Source: Rikenellaceae bacterium (GTDB taxonomy: Bacteria; Bacteroidota; Bacteroidia; Bacteroidales; Rikenellaceae). From it: a DNA stretch of 10,138 nt. The stretch spans positions 1-10,138 of the forward strand of contig JAJBVJ010000124.1 of the NCBI GenBank assembly GCA_020859875.1. Direction: 5' to 3'. A program made the translations under genes and the position numbers. Shown here one piece after another: positions 1 to 6,866 of this stretch; positions within the stretch are counted from its first letter, which is position 1; every line of letters starts with the position of its first letter. A model generated the notes under the pieces. That model made no database searches and was not told the origin of the DNA. It worked only from the letters and a program-made list of their open reading frames with translations.

Positions 1-544
1 CCTTACGGCCGGGCTCTTTGCAAAGCGGATGGGACTTCCCGTAAAACGCTTCATCGCCGCAAATAACCGCAACGATGTTTTCCTCGATTATCTGAATTCG
101 GGAAAATATACTCCCCGTCCGTCGGTGGAGACGGTCGCCAATGCTATGGATGTGGGTGACCCCAGTAACTTCGCCCGGATAATCGATCTGTACTCCAACG
201 ATATCGAAAAGATAAGACAGGATATATCAGCCTACAGCTATGACGATGGGCAGATAAGAAATTGTATTTCACGGGTTTATTCCGCAACTGGTTATATCCT
301 CGACCCCCACGGAGCCTGCGGATATATGGCCCTCGAAGATGGACTGACCGACGGTGAAACGGGTTTGTTCCTCGAGACAGCCCATCCGGCAAAATTCAGC
401 AATGTCGTCGCAGCCTCCATCGACGGGGAAGTACCCCTTCCCGATTCGCTGAAAGGATTTATGGGCCGCACCAAAACGAGCATTCCGCTCGGTGCGGATT
501 ATGAGAGCTTCAAAGAGTGGTGCCTGACGAATCTGGAGAAATAA
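1..544 (+). CDS. thrC: Threonine synthase, C-terminal part (5' end outside window)
   Basis: This is the last 180 or so residues of threonine synthase, the PLP enzyme that converts O-phosphohomoserine to threonine and phosphate in the cytoplasm. The reading frame is open from base 2, before the first in-window ATG at 29, and gives LTAGLFAKRMGLPVKRFIAA, which fits the conserved GNLTAGLFAKRMG segment of the family; the ATG at 29 is therefore internal. Further family hallmarks are the AANNRND stretch, TPRPSVETVANAMDVGDPSN, and the DPHGACGY segment near residue 99 counted from the ATG at 29. The PLP-binding lysine lies upstream and is not visible. The gene ends in TAA and is followed within about 35 nt by a hairpin terminator. 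In Bacteroidota thrC usually follows the aspartokinase/homoserine dehydrogenase and homoserine kinase genes, so those may lie off the left edge; that is inference. Confidence 0.95.
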   Translation, partial: LTAGLFAKRMGLPVKRFIAANNRNDVFLDYLNSGKYTPRPSVETVANAMDVGDPSNFARIIDLYSNDIEKIRQDISAYSYDDGQIRNCISRVYSATGYILDPHGACGYMALEDGLTDGETGLFLETAHPAKFSNVVAASIDGEVPLPDSLKGFMGRTKTSIPLGADYESFKEWCLTNLEK

Positions 545-576
545 AAATTATGTGCGGCATTGGCCCTCCAATAGAA

Positions 577-609
577 AAAGACGTATTAAATCATACGTCT
601 TTCTTCTTT
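577..609. terminator. Bidirectional hairpin terminator between thrC and the ferritin-like gene
   Basis: A perfect 10-bp stem (577-586 with 593-602) closes a 6-nt loop. A T-rich run (TTTCTTCTTT) follows on the + strand, and an A-run (575-579) precedes it, which becomes a T-run on the - strand. It sits between two convergent genes and can end transcription from both. Confidence 0.8.
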
Positions 610-625
610 AAGACAGATAAAATCC

Positions 626-1351
626 CTACTCCTGTGCGGCGCGGTCATTTATGAAACTTTCGGCCAGCTTGGTGAGGGAAACGTCGGTATATTTCTCATT
701 GCCGAGGATGCTTTCGAGCATCGTAACAACCCGCTTATTTTTGAGATACTGTGCGAATATCCTGAGTGTACCATAAGTGGCAATCTCGTAATGCTCCACT
801 TTCTGGGCCGCCAGGATCAAACCGGCATCGCGAATAAACGTGTCCCTTTCGGTATCTTTTATTATGGAGTTGGCTTCGGTCAGAAGGCCGTCCATAGCTT
901 CGCATTTTTTCGTTTTGGGTTTTTCCCCGAGAGCGGCAAATATTTTCTCTACTACCGCAATATGGCCGGTAGTTTCATTTGCATGCTTTTCCAATGCAGC
1001 CTGAAGTTCCTGGCTCGTCGCGGCCCTTTTCATTTTCATTAGAGCCCGGGCAAGATTCTTCTCGGCCCAGTAAATGTCTTTAAGCTCGTCTACGAAGAAC
1101 TTTTTGAATTCCTGGCCTGTTTGCATCCTGCCTGCTGACCGCGACATGCCCCGTACCGTGGTACCGGAAGCTTTGGATGTCTGCCTGGATGTCGGTTTGG
1201 AAATTGTCTGGGTCGAAGACGCCGAGCGGGAATTGGAAACGGAATTGCCTGATGCTGCCGAATTGGAGTTGTTTCTTTGGGCCTGGACACCGGTTGCGGA
1301 ATTGCCGTTCGCATTCGAAGTAAGCGGTTTGGCCATAGTTTTTGTTGCCAT
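626..1351 (-). CDS. YciE/YciF-family (DUF892) ferritin-like protein with long N-terminal tail
   Basis: The 241-aa product has a ferritin-like four-helix domain of the YciE/YciF family at about residues 80-237. Visible landmarks are EFKKFFVDELKDIYWAEKNL (80-100), HANETTGH (123-130), and AAQKVEHYEIATYGTL (181-196), which is nearly identical to the matching segment of E. coli YciF as I remember it. Glu and His residues at about 89, 97, 127, 130, 135, 186, 187 and 189 are likely di-iron ligands. The family is linked to stress response and is presumed to bind metal, but its biochemical role is poorly known. Residues 1-79 are an odd low-complexity tail rich in Ser, Asn, Thr and Ala with scattered Lys and Arg; typical members are about 165 aa. 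I took the first ATG, with another at residue 6; either leaves most of the tail in place. It is transcribed divergently from the acetyltransferase gene and ends at a shared terminator with thrC. Confidence 0.9.
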   Translation of the reverse strand: MATKTMAKPLTSNANGNSATGVQAQRNNSNSAASGNSVSNSRSASSTQTISKPTSRQTSKASGTTVRGMSRSAGRMQTGQEFKKFFVDELKDIYWAEKNLARALMKMKRAATSQELQAALEKHANETTGHIAVVEKIFAALGEKPKTKKCEAMDGLLTEANSIIKDTERDTFIRDAGLILAAQKVEHYEIATYGTLRIFAQYLKNKRVVTMLESILGNEKYTDVSLTKLAESFINDRAAQE

Positions 1352-1445
1352 GATCGTTTTGAATTTATGAGATTAAAAAAACTTCAAGCTATCGAATTGC
1401 TAATCAGACAAATTCCATACCACAAGCGGTTTGCTTTAATTTTAC

Positions 1446-1453
1446 TAATTTTG
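1446..1453 (+). promoter_or_regulatory. Possible -7 promoter element for the acetyltransferase-transporter unit
   Basis: TAATTTTG fits the Bacteroidota TAnnTTTG consensus and lies 18 nt before the ATG at 1472. There is no TTTG at the expected 19-21 nt upstream; the nearest, at 1430-1433, leaves only 12 nt. The call rests on the -7 box alone. The rest of the 120-bp divergent gap (1352-1471) shows no convincing promoter for the ferritin-like gene; its best candidate is a degenerate TAGCTTGA on the - strand. Confidence 0.35.
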
Positions 1454-1471
1454 GTGCTTCAAAAGTTCGTT

Positions 1472-1930
1472 ATGAAAATCATATCCATAAGGGGTGCAGA
1501 AAGGGAAGATTGTCCGCGGTTGTTGGAACTTGTCAGGGGTCTGGCGCAATATGAAAAAGCCTCCCACGAAGTGACGATCTCCCTTCGGGAATTCGAAGAA
1601 TCCGGATTCGGCGAAGGGAAAATTTGGGATGCCCTGGTGGCCGAAACAGACGGAAAGATCGTCGGTTTCGCACTGTGGTACATCCGCTTCAGCACATGGA
1701 AGGGTAAAAGGGTTTACCTCGAAGATATTTTTGTCGAACCCGGATATCGCGGATTAGGAGCCGGCAAAATGCTTTTCGAAGCGTTGATGGAGGAGTCCCG
1801 CAGGCTCGGTATTTCCGGAATGGTTTGGCAGGCACTGGACTGGAACGAGCCGGCACTTGGGTTCTATCGAAAATACGGCGCCCGGTTTGACGGCCAATGG
1901 ATAAACTGTTCCCTGGATATACCGTTATGA
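1472..1930 (+). CDS. GNAT-family N-acetyltransferase, spermidine/thialysine acetyltransferase-like
   Basis: The 152-aa product is a single GNAT domain that transfers acetyl from acetyl-CoA to an amine. The closest pattern I recognise is the SSAT group (spermidine/spermine or thialysine N-acetyltransferase): FSTWKGKRVYLEDIFVEPGY (73-92), then the acetyl-CoA pyrophosphate loop RGLGAGK (93-99), then LDWNEPALGFYRKYGA (122-137). Y132 matches the general-acid tyrosine of SSAT and E84/D85 the conserved LED motif. The frame is open upstream to an ATG at 1277, but that stretch overlaps the divergent ferritin-like gene and has no family similarity. The protein at 1472 begins MKIISIRGAEREDCPRLLEL, the normal first strand and helix of a GNAT domain. 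Its stop overlaps the next start in ATGA (1927-1930), so the two genes are translationally coupled. The true substrate is unknown; polyamines, thialysine or another small primary amine are all possible. Confidence 0.9.
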   Translation: MKIISIRGAEREDCPRLLELVRGLAQYEKASHEVTISLREFEESGFGEGKIWDALVAETDGKIVGFALWYIRFSTWKGKRVYLEDIFVEPGYRGLGAGKMLFEALMEESRRLGISGMVWQALDWNEPALGFYRKYGARFDGQWINCSLDIPL

Positions 1931-2835
1931 AACACAGCAGTTCTGTAAACATAAGCCTTAGCGCAATTGTCGCCTGCATTATCTGGGGATCGGCATTTCC
2001 CGGTGCAAAGATCGGATTCGAATATACGGGCCCGATATTCCTTTCGGGTCTGCGGTTCACCCTTGCAGGGCTGCTGTTAGTGCCGGTAATGTTGTTTATG
2101 AAGGTCGACGTTCGTCCGATCTTCAAACAGTGGCGGTTCATGCTTCTCTTTGCGTTTTTGCAGACCTTTCTGCAATACGGTCTGTTCTTTATGGGCCTCG
2201 ATAAAGTTCCTGCCTCGACCTCTGCCATAATAATAGGTGCAGGGCCCCTGTTTGTCGCCATCATGGCCCATCTTACTTTGAAAGACGATAAACTATCGAT
2301 ACGGAAAATTGCCGCAATTACCCTCGGGATTTGCGGAGTCATCTTTATAAGCCTCACCAAAGGCGGCCTTGCGGATGGAACTGCCTCCGCTTCCTTCTAT
2401 ACGGGTGTATGTCTTTTGATAGGCAGCAACCTTACTGGCAGCTATACCAATATTATGGTAGTAAAGAGAAAGGACAGCGGCCTCTCCCCCGTAGCACTCA
2501 CCTCCTTTGCCAACTTTACGGGCGGATTGCTGCTTCTGCTGGTTTCGTTCGTCTTCGAAAAACCTGAATTGAAAATATATCCGGCCGAGTTTTACGGGGC
2601 GCTTATTTGGCTTGCACTCATTCCGGCCACCGCTTTTTCCATATGGTATACCCAGCTGCAAAAACCGGGGGTGAAGGTCTCCGAACTGAATATGTGGAAA
2701 TTCATGGTTCCCGTGAGCGCATGCATCCTTAGCTGGATACTTCTTGCGGACGACCGTCCGACATGGCAGTCGGTCACAGGAATTATCATAATTACCTCGG
2801 CCTTGTTCCTTTCACTCTCACCGGGGAAAAAATAA
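1927..2835 (+). CDS. EamA/DMT-superfamily transporter (10 TM)
   Basis: The 302-aa inner-membrane protein belongs to the drug/metabolite transporter superfamily and has two EamA repeats (about 10-142 and 160-297), each of about five hydrophobic helices. The first helix carries the familiar IIWGSAFPGAKIG pattern (18-30), followed by SGLRFTLAGLLLVP, and helix 4 carries PASTSAIIIGAGPLFVAIMA. DMT members typically export amino acids, amines or other small metabolites; substrate cannot be read from sequence. An in-frame ATG at 1897 would give ten more residues, but I chose 1927 because its ATGA overlaps the stop of the acetyltransferase and because the hydrophobic domain starts shortly after it. 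The coupling to an SSAT-like enzyme suggests that the exporter and the acetyltransferase act on the same or related compounds. A strong hairpin follows directly. Confidence 0.92.
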   Translation: MKHSSSVNISLSAIVACIIWGSAFPGAKIGFEYTGPIFLSGLRFTLAGLLLVPVMLFMKVDVRPIFKQWRFMLLFAFLQTFLQYGLFFMGLDKVPASTSAIIIGAGPLFVAIMAHLTLKDDKLSIRKIAAITLGICGVIFISLTKGGLADGTASASFYTGVCLLIGSNLTGSYTNIMVVKRKDSGLSPVALTSFANFTGGLLLLLVSFVFEKPELKIYPAEFYGALIWLALIPATAFSIWYTQLQKPGVKVSELNMWKFMVPVSACILSWILLADDRPTWQSVTGIIIITSALFLSLSPGKK

Positions 2836-2870
2836 AGGAAACGGCGCGAAATTCGCGCCGTTTCCTTTAT
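2832..2870. terminator. Strong bidirectional hairpin between transporter and lipoprotein genes
   Basis: A perfect 17-bp stem (2832-2848 with 2854-2870) closes a 5-nt loop (AAATT). The stem has a GC core (ACGGCGCG) flanked by A-rich and T-rich arms. It overlaps the transporter stop codon and ends 16 nt from the stop of the convergent lipoprotein gene, so it can serve both strands. Confidence 0.85.
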
Positions 2871-2885
2871 CGACAGTTCCGGACC

Positions 2886-3572
2886 CTATTCGTCCTTTTT
2901 AATGTGCTTTACCTCTTTTTCACCGTCGTGTTTCTCTTTGACAACAATTTCGTCGTCTTTTTCTTTAACCTTGATTACGTCTTTTTCGCCGTCTTCCTTA
3001 ACTTTCAATACGGCGCGGTCGCCGTCTTCACTCTCTTTGATCTTAACGAAATCCCTCTCGTCGCCGATGTGCTGTTTGAAAACTTCCTTACCGTCGTTTT
3101 CTTTCAGTTTGAATCCGACATGGGTTCCGTCGGGAAGTTTAGTCCTCCACACCTCTTTGTGGGGCCCCATTTTAACTTTCCATTCGTTGTCGGCATAGAG
3201 AAGATCGTATGAAATATCTTCGGCAACGCCGTTATTGTAATTATGCCTTACCACCACATTTGCCGAATTTCCGTCGGGAGCGGTTTTCTCCGAGATCACG
3301 TCGATCTTCTTGATGCCGCCGTTGCGTTTCACGTGCTCGCCCACATTGTGGCGGAGCATTTCCGAATAACGCCTTTTATCCTGGCGGAGTTCCCTCGAAT
3401 CGAAATCGTTGTCGGCCACCATACGGTCTACGAGTCCGTCGTAATCGCCGATCATAATGTACTCTGAATATTCCCTTGCCGTAGCACTGGCTTTTTTCTG
3501 TTTGTTGGATTTACACCCTGTGAAAGCCACAATACCTAACAAAAGGAGAGCCGGGATCAATAATTTTTTCAT
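2886..3572 (-). CDS. Putative lipoprotein, DUF4878-like, with charged repetitive tail
   Basis: The 228-aa product starts MKKLLIPALLLLGIVAFTGC, a lipoprotein signal peptide with lipidated Cys20. The -3 residue of the lipobox is Phe rather than Leu, which is unusual but tolerated. After Cys come basic and polar residues (KSNKQKK), not the K/Q-plus-acidic surface-export signal of Bacteroidota, so a periplasm-facing location is likelier. Residues 27-137 resemble the small NTF2-like DUF4878 fold: a helical YSEYIMIGDYDGLVDRMV segment, then strands ending VWRTKLPDG after EWKVKMGP. Function is not known. Residues 153-228 form a Lys/Glu/Asp-rich tail of about six imperfect 10-14-residue units of the form G-(D/E)-x-x-V-(hydrophobic)-K-(V/I)-K-E. 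The frame extends upstream to an ATG at 3668, but the signal peptide fixes the start at 3572. It looks monocistronic: convergent gene downstream, hairpin upstream. I see no good TAnnTTTG promoter in 3573-3675. Confidence 0.75.
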   Translation of the reverse strand: MKKLLIPALLLLGIVAFTGCKSNKQKKASATAREYSEYIMIGDYDGLVDRMVADNDFDSRELRQDKRRYSEMLRHNVGEHVKRNGGIKKIDVISEKTAPDGNSANVVVRHNYNNGVAEDISYDLLYADNEWKVKMGPHKEVWRTKLPDGTHVGFKLKENDGKEVFKQHIGDERDFVKIKESEDGDRAVLKVKEDGEKDVIKVKEKDDEIVVKEKHDGEKEVKHIKKDE

Positions 3573-3675
3573 GGTAAACACTTTTTGCATTATTTGATTT
3601 AACATTAGGGTTATTGCAAGAAGCGAACCATCCTTATATATTTCGACCAAAAACGGCGCTGCATGCACCCCAGGA

Positions 3676-3705
3676 ATAAAAAACGGCTGGATATTCCAGC
3701 CGTTT
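3676..3705 (-). terminator. Rho-independent terminator of the metallophosphoesterase gene
   Basis: An 11-bp perfect stem (3681-3691 with 3695-3705) closes a 3-nt loop. On the - strand it is followed by a T-run (TTTTTTATT). It lies about 20 nt past the TAA of the phosphoesterase gene. Confidence 0.85.
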
Positions 3706-3726
3706 AAGCCCTGCCTGAATGGATCT

Positions 3727-4830
3727 TTACCTTACCTCGATTACCACGTATTCGGAGACGGTACCGATCCGGAACTTACCGCCCCAGATGCCCAGTCCCG
3801 AACTGACATATATCTGCGTACCGTTTTTGCTTTCCAGTCCGTAAGAATCTTCGTAGACCGCGTCGGTAAGCCAGTTGAAAGGCCAAACCTGTCCCCGGTG
3901 GGTATGACCGGAAATTTGAAGCAGGGCCCCTGCAGCTACGGCATCGTCAAGTGAGGAGGGTTGATGGTCTACCACGATAACGGGAAGTCGGCGGTCGGTT
4001 TCGGCGAGCAACTGTGGAAGAGATTTCCTATGTTTGTTGGTCAGATCGTCCCGGCCCGCGATCACGGCGCCTGCAACCGTAACCACCGAATCCCGCAATA
4101 CGGTCAATCCTGCTGATCCTAGGAACTCCACGCTTTTGTCGATCCCCGAAATATACTCGTGATTACCAGGCACTATAAATACGCCGTATTTACTCCGTAT
4201 CTCCCGGAGCACTTCTCCGATATCTTCTTTATACAACGGCCGCACGTCGTTATCTATAAGATCGCCCGCAATTATCACAATGTCCGGGTTTTCGGCATTT
4301 ATCAACCCGATCCACTTGCCGAGTTCTCTTTTGCCTATGCTATAACCCAGATGCAGGTCGCTTACGGCCACGATCTTCAACGGTTCCGGTAGAGAAGAAG
4401 TACCGTGGACCGATGCATCCACAGTAATTTCAATTCGCCGTTTGTAGTGGTAGTTTAAATTCCCCGCCACCATAATGAGCGTTACTATTCCCGCTACGAT
4501 CCCGAAAGTGAGCATATTGGATCTCATTACCACCTCTCTTCTATACAATCCCGTAAAAGGCAGAAGGTCGGCGATGAGAATAACAATGAAAAGATAGAGG
4601 AGTATAATCAGCCACGCGGTTCCGACGGTATAAAGCACCGAGCCGATCCCTATGGGAACCGAATGCCTGAATACAAGAACCGCAAAAAAAGAGACCGAAA
4701 GGACTATACCGGCGGTAAGCAAAAGCGGCCGGAGGAAAATTCCGGCAGGCAGCATCTGCCATATACGCAGTAGCACATAGTAATTAGCCCCCAGGTAGAG
4801 CGCAAGTATTATAAATGGTAAAAATTTCAT
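3727..4830 (-). CDS. Membrane-anchored calcineurin-like metallophosphoesterase
   Basis: The 367-aa protein has an N-terminal membrane part with about four hydrophobic helices (roughly 3-22, 34-55, 62-90, 105-124) and a C-terminal metallophosphoesterase domain (about 150-367). The full di-metal motif set is visible: SDLH (157-160), AGDLIDND (188-195), PGNHEY (221-226), VDHQP (287-291) and SGHTHRGQ (307-314). This layout matches the YkuE/YaeI group, whose members are tied to lipid-linked or membrane-associated phosphoesters; UDP-2,3-diacylglucosamine hydrolysis has been proposed for some relatives, but the substrate here is unproven. The catalytic domain would sit on one face of the inner membrane next to the last helix. 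The ATG at 4830 gives a first hydrophobic helix straight away (MKFLPFIILALYLGANYYVL) and has no strong competitor. It has its own terminator and a hairpin separates it from pycB upstream, so it is probably monocistronic. Confidence 0.92.
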   Translation of the reverse strand: MKFLPFIILALYLGANYYVLLRIWQMLPAGIFLRPLLLTAGIVLSVSFFAVLVFRHSVPIGIGSVLYTVGTAWLIILLYLFIVILIADLLPFTGLYRREVVMRSNMLTFGIVAGIVTLIMVAGNLNYHYKRRIEITVDASVHGTSSLPEPLKIVAVSDLHLGYSIGKRELGKWIGLINAENPDIVIIAGDLIDNDVRPLYKEDIGEVLREIRSKYGVFIVPGNHEYISGIDKSVEFLGSAGLTVLRDSVVTVAGAVIAGRDDLTNKHRKSLPQLLAETDRRLPVIVVDHQPSSLDDAVAAGALLQISGHTHRGQVWPFNWLTDAVYEDSYGLESKNGTQIYVSSGLGIWGGKFRIGTVSEYVVIEVR

Positions 4831-4850
4831 ACACCTATTAGTTTCCCGCG

Positions 4851-4874
4851 AATATCCGAATTATTCCGGATATT
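4851..4874. repeat. Inverted repeat in the leader of the phosphoesterase gene
   Basis: AATATCCG (4851-4858) pairs with CGGATATT (4867-4874) across an 8-nt gap. It lies 20-44 nt upstream of the phosphoesterase ATG. It could be an operator or an RNA hairpin in the leader; I recognise no named regulator site. No clean TAnnTTTG box lies beside it. Confidence 0.4.
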
Positions 4875-4934
4875 ATACAATTCAAAAACCAAATTACACT
4901 AACTCTACCCGATCGAAAATTTTTTATTACCGGC

Positions 4935-4964
4935 CAAAAAAGCAGGAACCGGCCGGCTCCTGCT
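4935..4964 (-). terminator. Rho-independent terminator of the pycB gene
   Basis: The stem is 4941-4950 with 4955-4964 (nine of ten pairs, one A-C mismatch) around a GGCC loop. On the - strand it is followed directly by six T. It lies about 25 nt beyond the pycB stop codon. Confidence 0.85.
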
Positions 4965-4987
4965 GCTTGTGTTAAAGGTGCGGAAAT

Positions 4988-6841
4988 TCATTCGATTTCT
5001 ATAAGCGGGGCATCCCCGGAAACACTCTCCCCGACTTCCACGAGGATCTGTTTCACCGTACCGGCAAAGGGCGTGGAGATGCTGTTTTCCATCTTCATGG
5101 CCTCGAGAATGAGCACATCCTGTCCTTCCGTTACCCGGTCGCCCTCCCCGACCAGGAGCTCGAAAATTCTTCCGGGCATCGGTGCCGGGACTATATTTCC
5201 GGTTAGGGGCGATTTCTCTTTTTTGGCCTGACCGTTTGTCTTTTCCGGGGTTTCCGTTCGAGTGCTGACACATCGTGCCTGTTTGCTTTTTGCCAGGAAA
5301 TCTTTAGCCACCATCGGGAACAGTTCGAGCAGAAGCACCTCTTTCTCGTTCTCCGCAAGCTTGATCCCGCCGCAATCGGCAAGTTCGGGATTTGGCTGCA
5401 TCCTGTATTGGGAAGTGTCGTACGGGGTCTCTTCCCGGACACCGGCTATTTTCTCCCGGAACCGGGGATCGACCGGAACCGGGGTTCTGCCGTATTCGCC
5501 TTTTACTAAATTTACGAATTGGTTGGACACGTTGCTGTACATCGGCTTGCCGTTCATCCGGTCTATGGCGCAATTTACGGCCTGCGATCCCACGATCTGG
5601 CTGGTTGGAGTGACCAGGGGCGGAAGGCCGGCATCGAGCCTCACCTTCGGGATAAGCTCCATGGCCTTTTCGAGTATATGTTCGCTCTTTAGCTGTTTGA
5701 GCTGTGCCACCATATTGGTGTACATCCCGCCCGGTATCTCGGCCCTTTTTACCAGTTCGTTGGGTGGAGGGAAACCGAAGTACGCCTCGATGGCGTGGCA
5801 TGCGGCCAGCAGGCCTTTCTCGTCGTCTTCACGGGCCGCCTCTATCGCCTTGTCGAACTGCGAATCTATCTCCGCGGGGAGAACATCGCGCATGGGTGAA
5901 AATTTATTCGGGAACTGCTTTATCACATCGAACTGTTCCAGTTCGCGGCGGATATAGAAAAGTTCGCCGTTGATCTTTTCCACCGCATCCATATCTATAT
6001 CGAGTTGGATCCCGAGCTTTTTGCAGAAAATATAGACCAATTCGATAGCCGGGGCGGCCGGCCCGCCGGCGAAGTACCATATGTTGGTATCGACAATATC
6101 CACCCCGTTGACGATGGCCGAGAGCACCGAACCGAGACCGAAGCCCGGGGTGCAGTGGGTATGGAAATCGACGGGGACGGAGAGATTATCCTTGAAGAGC
6201 CTCACCAGATGAGCCACGCGGTGTGGGGGAATGAGGCCGCTCATATCCTTTATGGTTATCATATCGGCTCCGAGAGCTTCCATCTGACGGGCCTTATCGA
6301 GGAAATACCGGTCGGTAAAGACGTCGGGGGGGAGTCTCTTACCCTTCAACATGGCTTTTAGCCTTTCTGCGGCGGTGAAGTGCGGGTCTATGGTATAACA
6401 CACCGCACAATCGGCAATGCCGCCGTATTGCTTGACATACTTGACGGTCGATTTTACATTGTCCACATCGTTCAGGGCGTCGAAAATTCTCATAATGCCC
6501 AGACCCGATTGTATGGCGTTGCGGCAAAATCCGTCGATAACATTATCCGGGTATGGATTATATCCGAAAAGATTTCGGCCCCGTGAAAGGGCGGTTAGCT
6601 TAGAAGCATCCCCCACGGCTGCCTTTATTTTCTCCAGGCGATCCCACGGATTCTCGCTCAGGTATCGCATGACCGAGTCGGGGACGGCCCCTCCCCAAAC
6701 CTCCATTGCATAAAATCCGGCATCCCGGTAATAGGGAAGCACACGGTCTATCTGCTGTTGTGTCATCCGCGTGGCGAATGAAGACTGCTGGCCGTCCCTC
6801 AATGTGAGGTCACGAATTTTTAACACCCGGGTCATACGCAT
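4988..6841 (-). CDS. Biotin-dependent carboxyltransferase, pyruvate carboxylase subunit B / oxaloacetate decarboxylase alpha type
   Basis: The 617-aa protein has a carboxyltransferase TIM barrel (about 5-280), the conserved PYC/OADA helical region (about 290-480), a Lys/Glu/Thr linker (520-545) and a C-terminal biotinyl domain (548-617). The EAMKMEN motif (580-586) carries the biotin lysine K583, 34 residues from the end. Metal and substrate residues of the family are visible: LRDGQQS (14-20, metal D16, Q19), SRGRNLFGY (86-94, R88), FDALND (120-125), TIKDMSG with carboxylated K198, and FHTHC (226-230). The segment after DTNIW reads YFAGGPAAPAIE (256-267), where classical enzymes have SGGTSxP, so the usual catalytic threonine is missing. 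The reaction transfers CO2 between biotin and a keto acid such as pyruvate or oxaloacetate; direction cannot be told here. No biotin carboxylase or membrane beta/gamma subunit is nearby. The next ATG is two codons in. A good promoter lies upstream and a terminator downstream. Confidence 0.9.
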   Translation of the reverse strand: MRMTRVLKIRDLTLRDGQQSSFATRMTQQQIDRVLPYYRDAGFYAMEVWGGAVPDSVMRYLSENPWDRLEKIKAAVGDASKLTALSRGRNLFGYNPYPDNVIDGFCRNAIQSGLGIMRIFDALNDVDNVKSTVKYVKQYGGIADCAVCYTIDPHFTAAERLKAMLKGKRLPPDVFTDRYFLDKARQMEALGADMITIKDMSGLIPPHRVAHLVRLFKDNLSVPVDFHTHCTPGFGLGSVLSAIVNGVDIVDTNIWYFAGGPAAPAIELVYIFCKKLGIQLDIDMDAVEKINGELFYIRRELEQFDVIKQFPNKFSPMRDVLPAEIDSQFDKAIEAAREDDEKGLLAACHAIEAYFGFPPPNELVKRAEIPGGMYTNMVAQLKQLKSEHILEKAMELIPKVRLDAGLPPLVTPTSQIVGSQAVNCAIDRMNGKPMYSNVSNQFVNLVKGEYGRTPVPVDPRFREKIAGVREETPYDTSQYRMQPNPELADCGGIKLAENEKEVLLLELFPMVAKDFLAKSKQARCVSTRTETPEKTNGQAKKEKSPLTGNIVPAPMPGRIFELLVGEGDRVTEGQDVLILEAMKMENSISTPFAGTVKQILVEVGESVSGDAPLIEIE

Positions 6842-6866
6842 CGATAATTTTAAATTAGTTATTTTA

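Noticed and set aside
1430..1453. Full TTTG/TAnnTTTG promoter before the acetyltransferase
   Set aside because: The spacer between the two boxes is only 12 nt instead of 19-21, so only the -7 box was kept, at low confidence.
1277..1471. N-terminal extension of the acetyltransferase from an ATG at 1277
   Set aside because: It runs through the divergent ferritin-like gene's 5' end and has no GNAT similarity; the fold starts normally at 1472.
3573..3668. Upstream extension of the lipoprotein gene to an ATG at 3668
   Set aside because: It would bury a typical lipoprotein signal peptide 32 residues inside the protein.
5262..5957. Long open frame on the + strand opposite pycB
   Set aside because: It lies wholly antisense to a well-supported gene, is Ser/Arg-rich and shows no domain; taken as a shadow.
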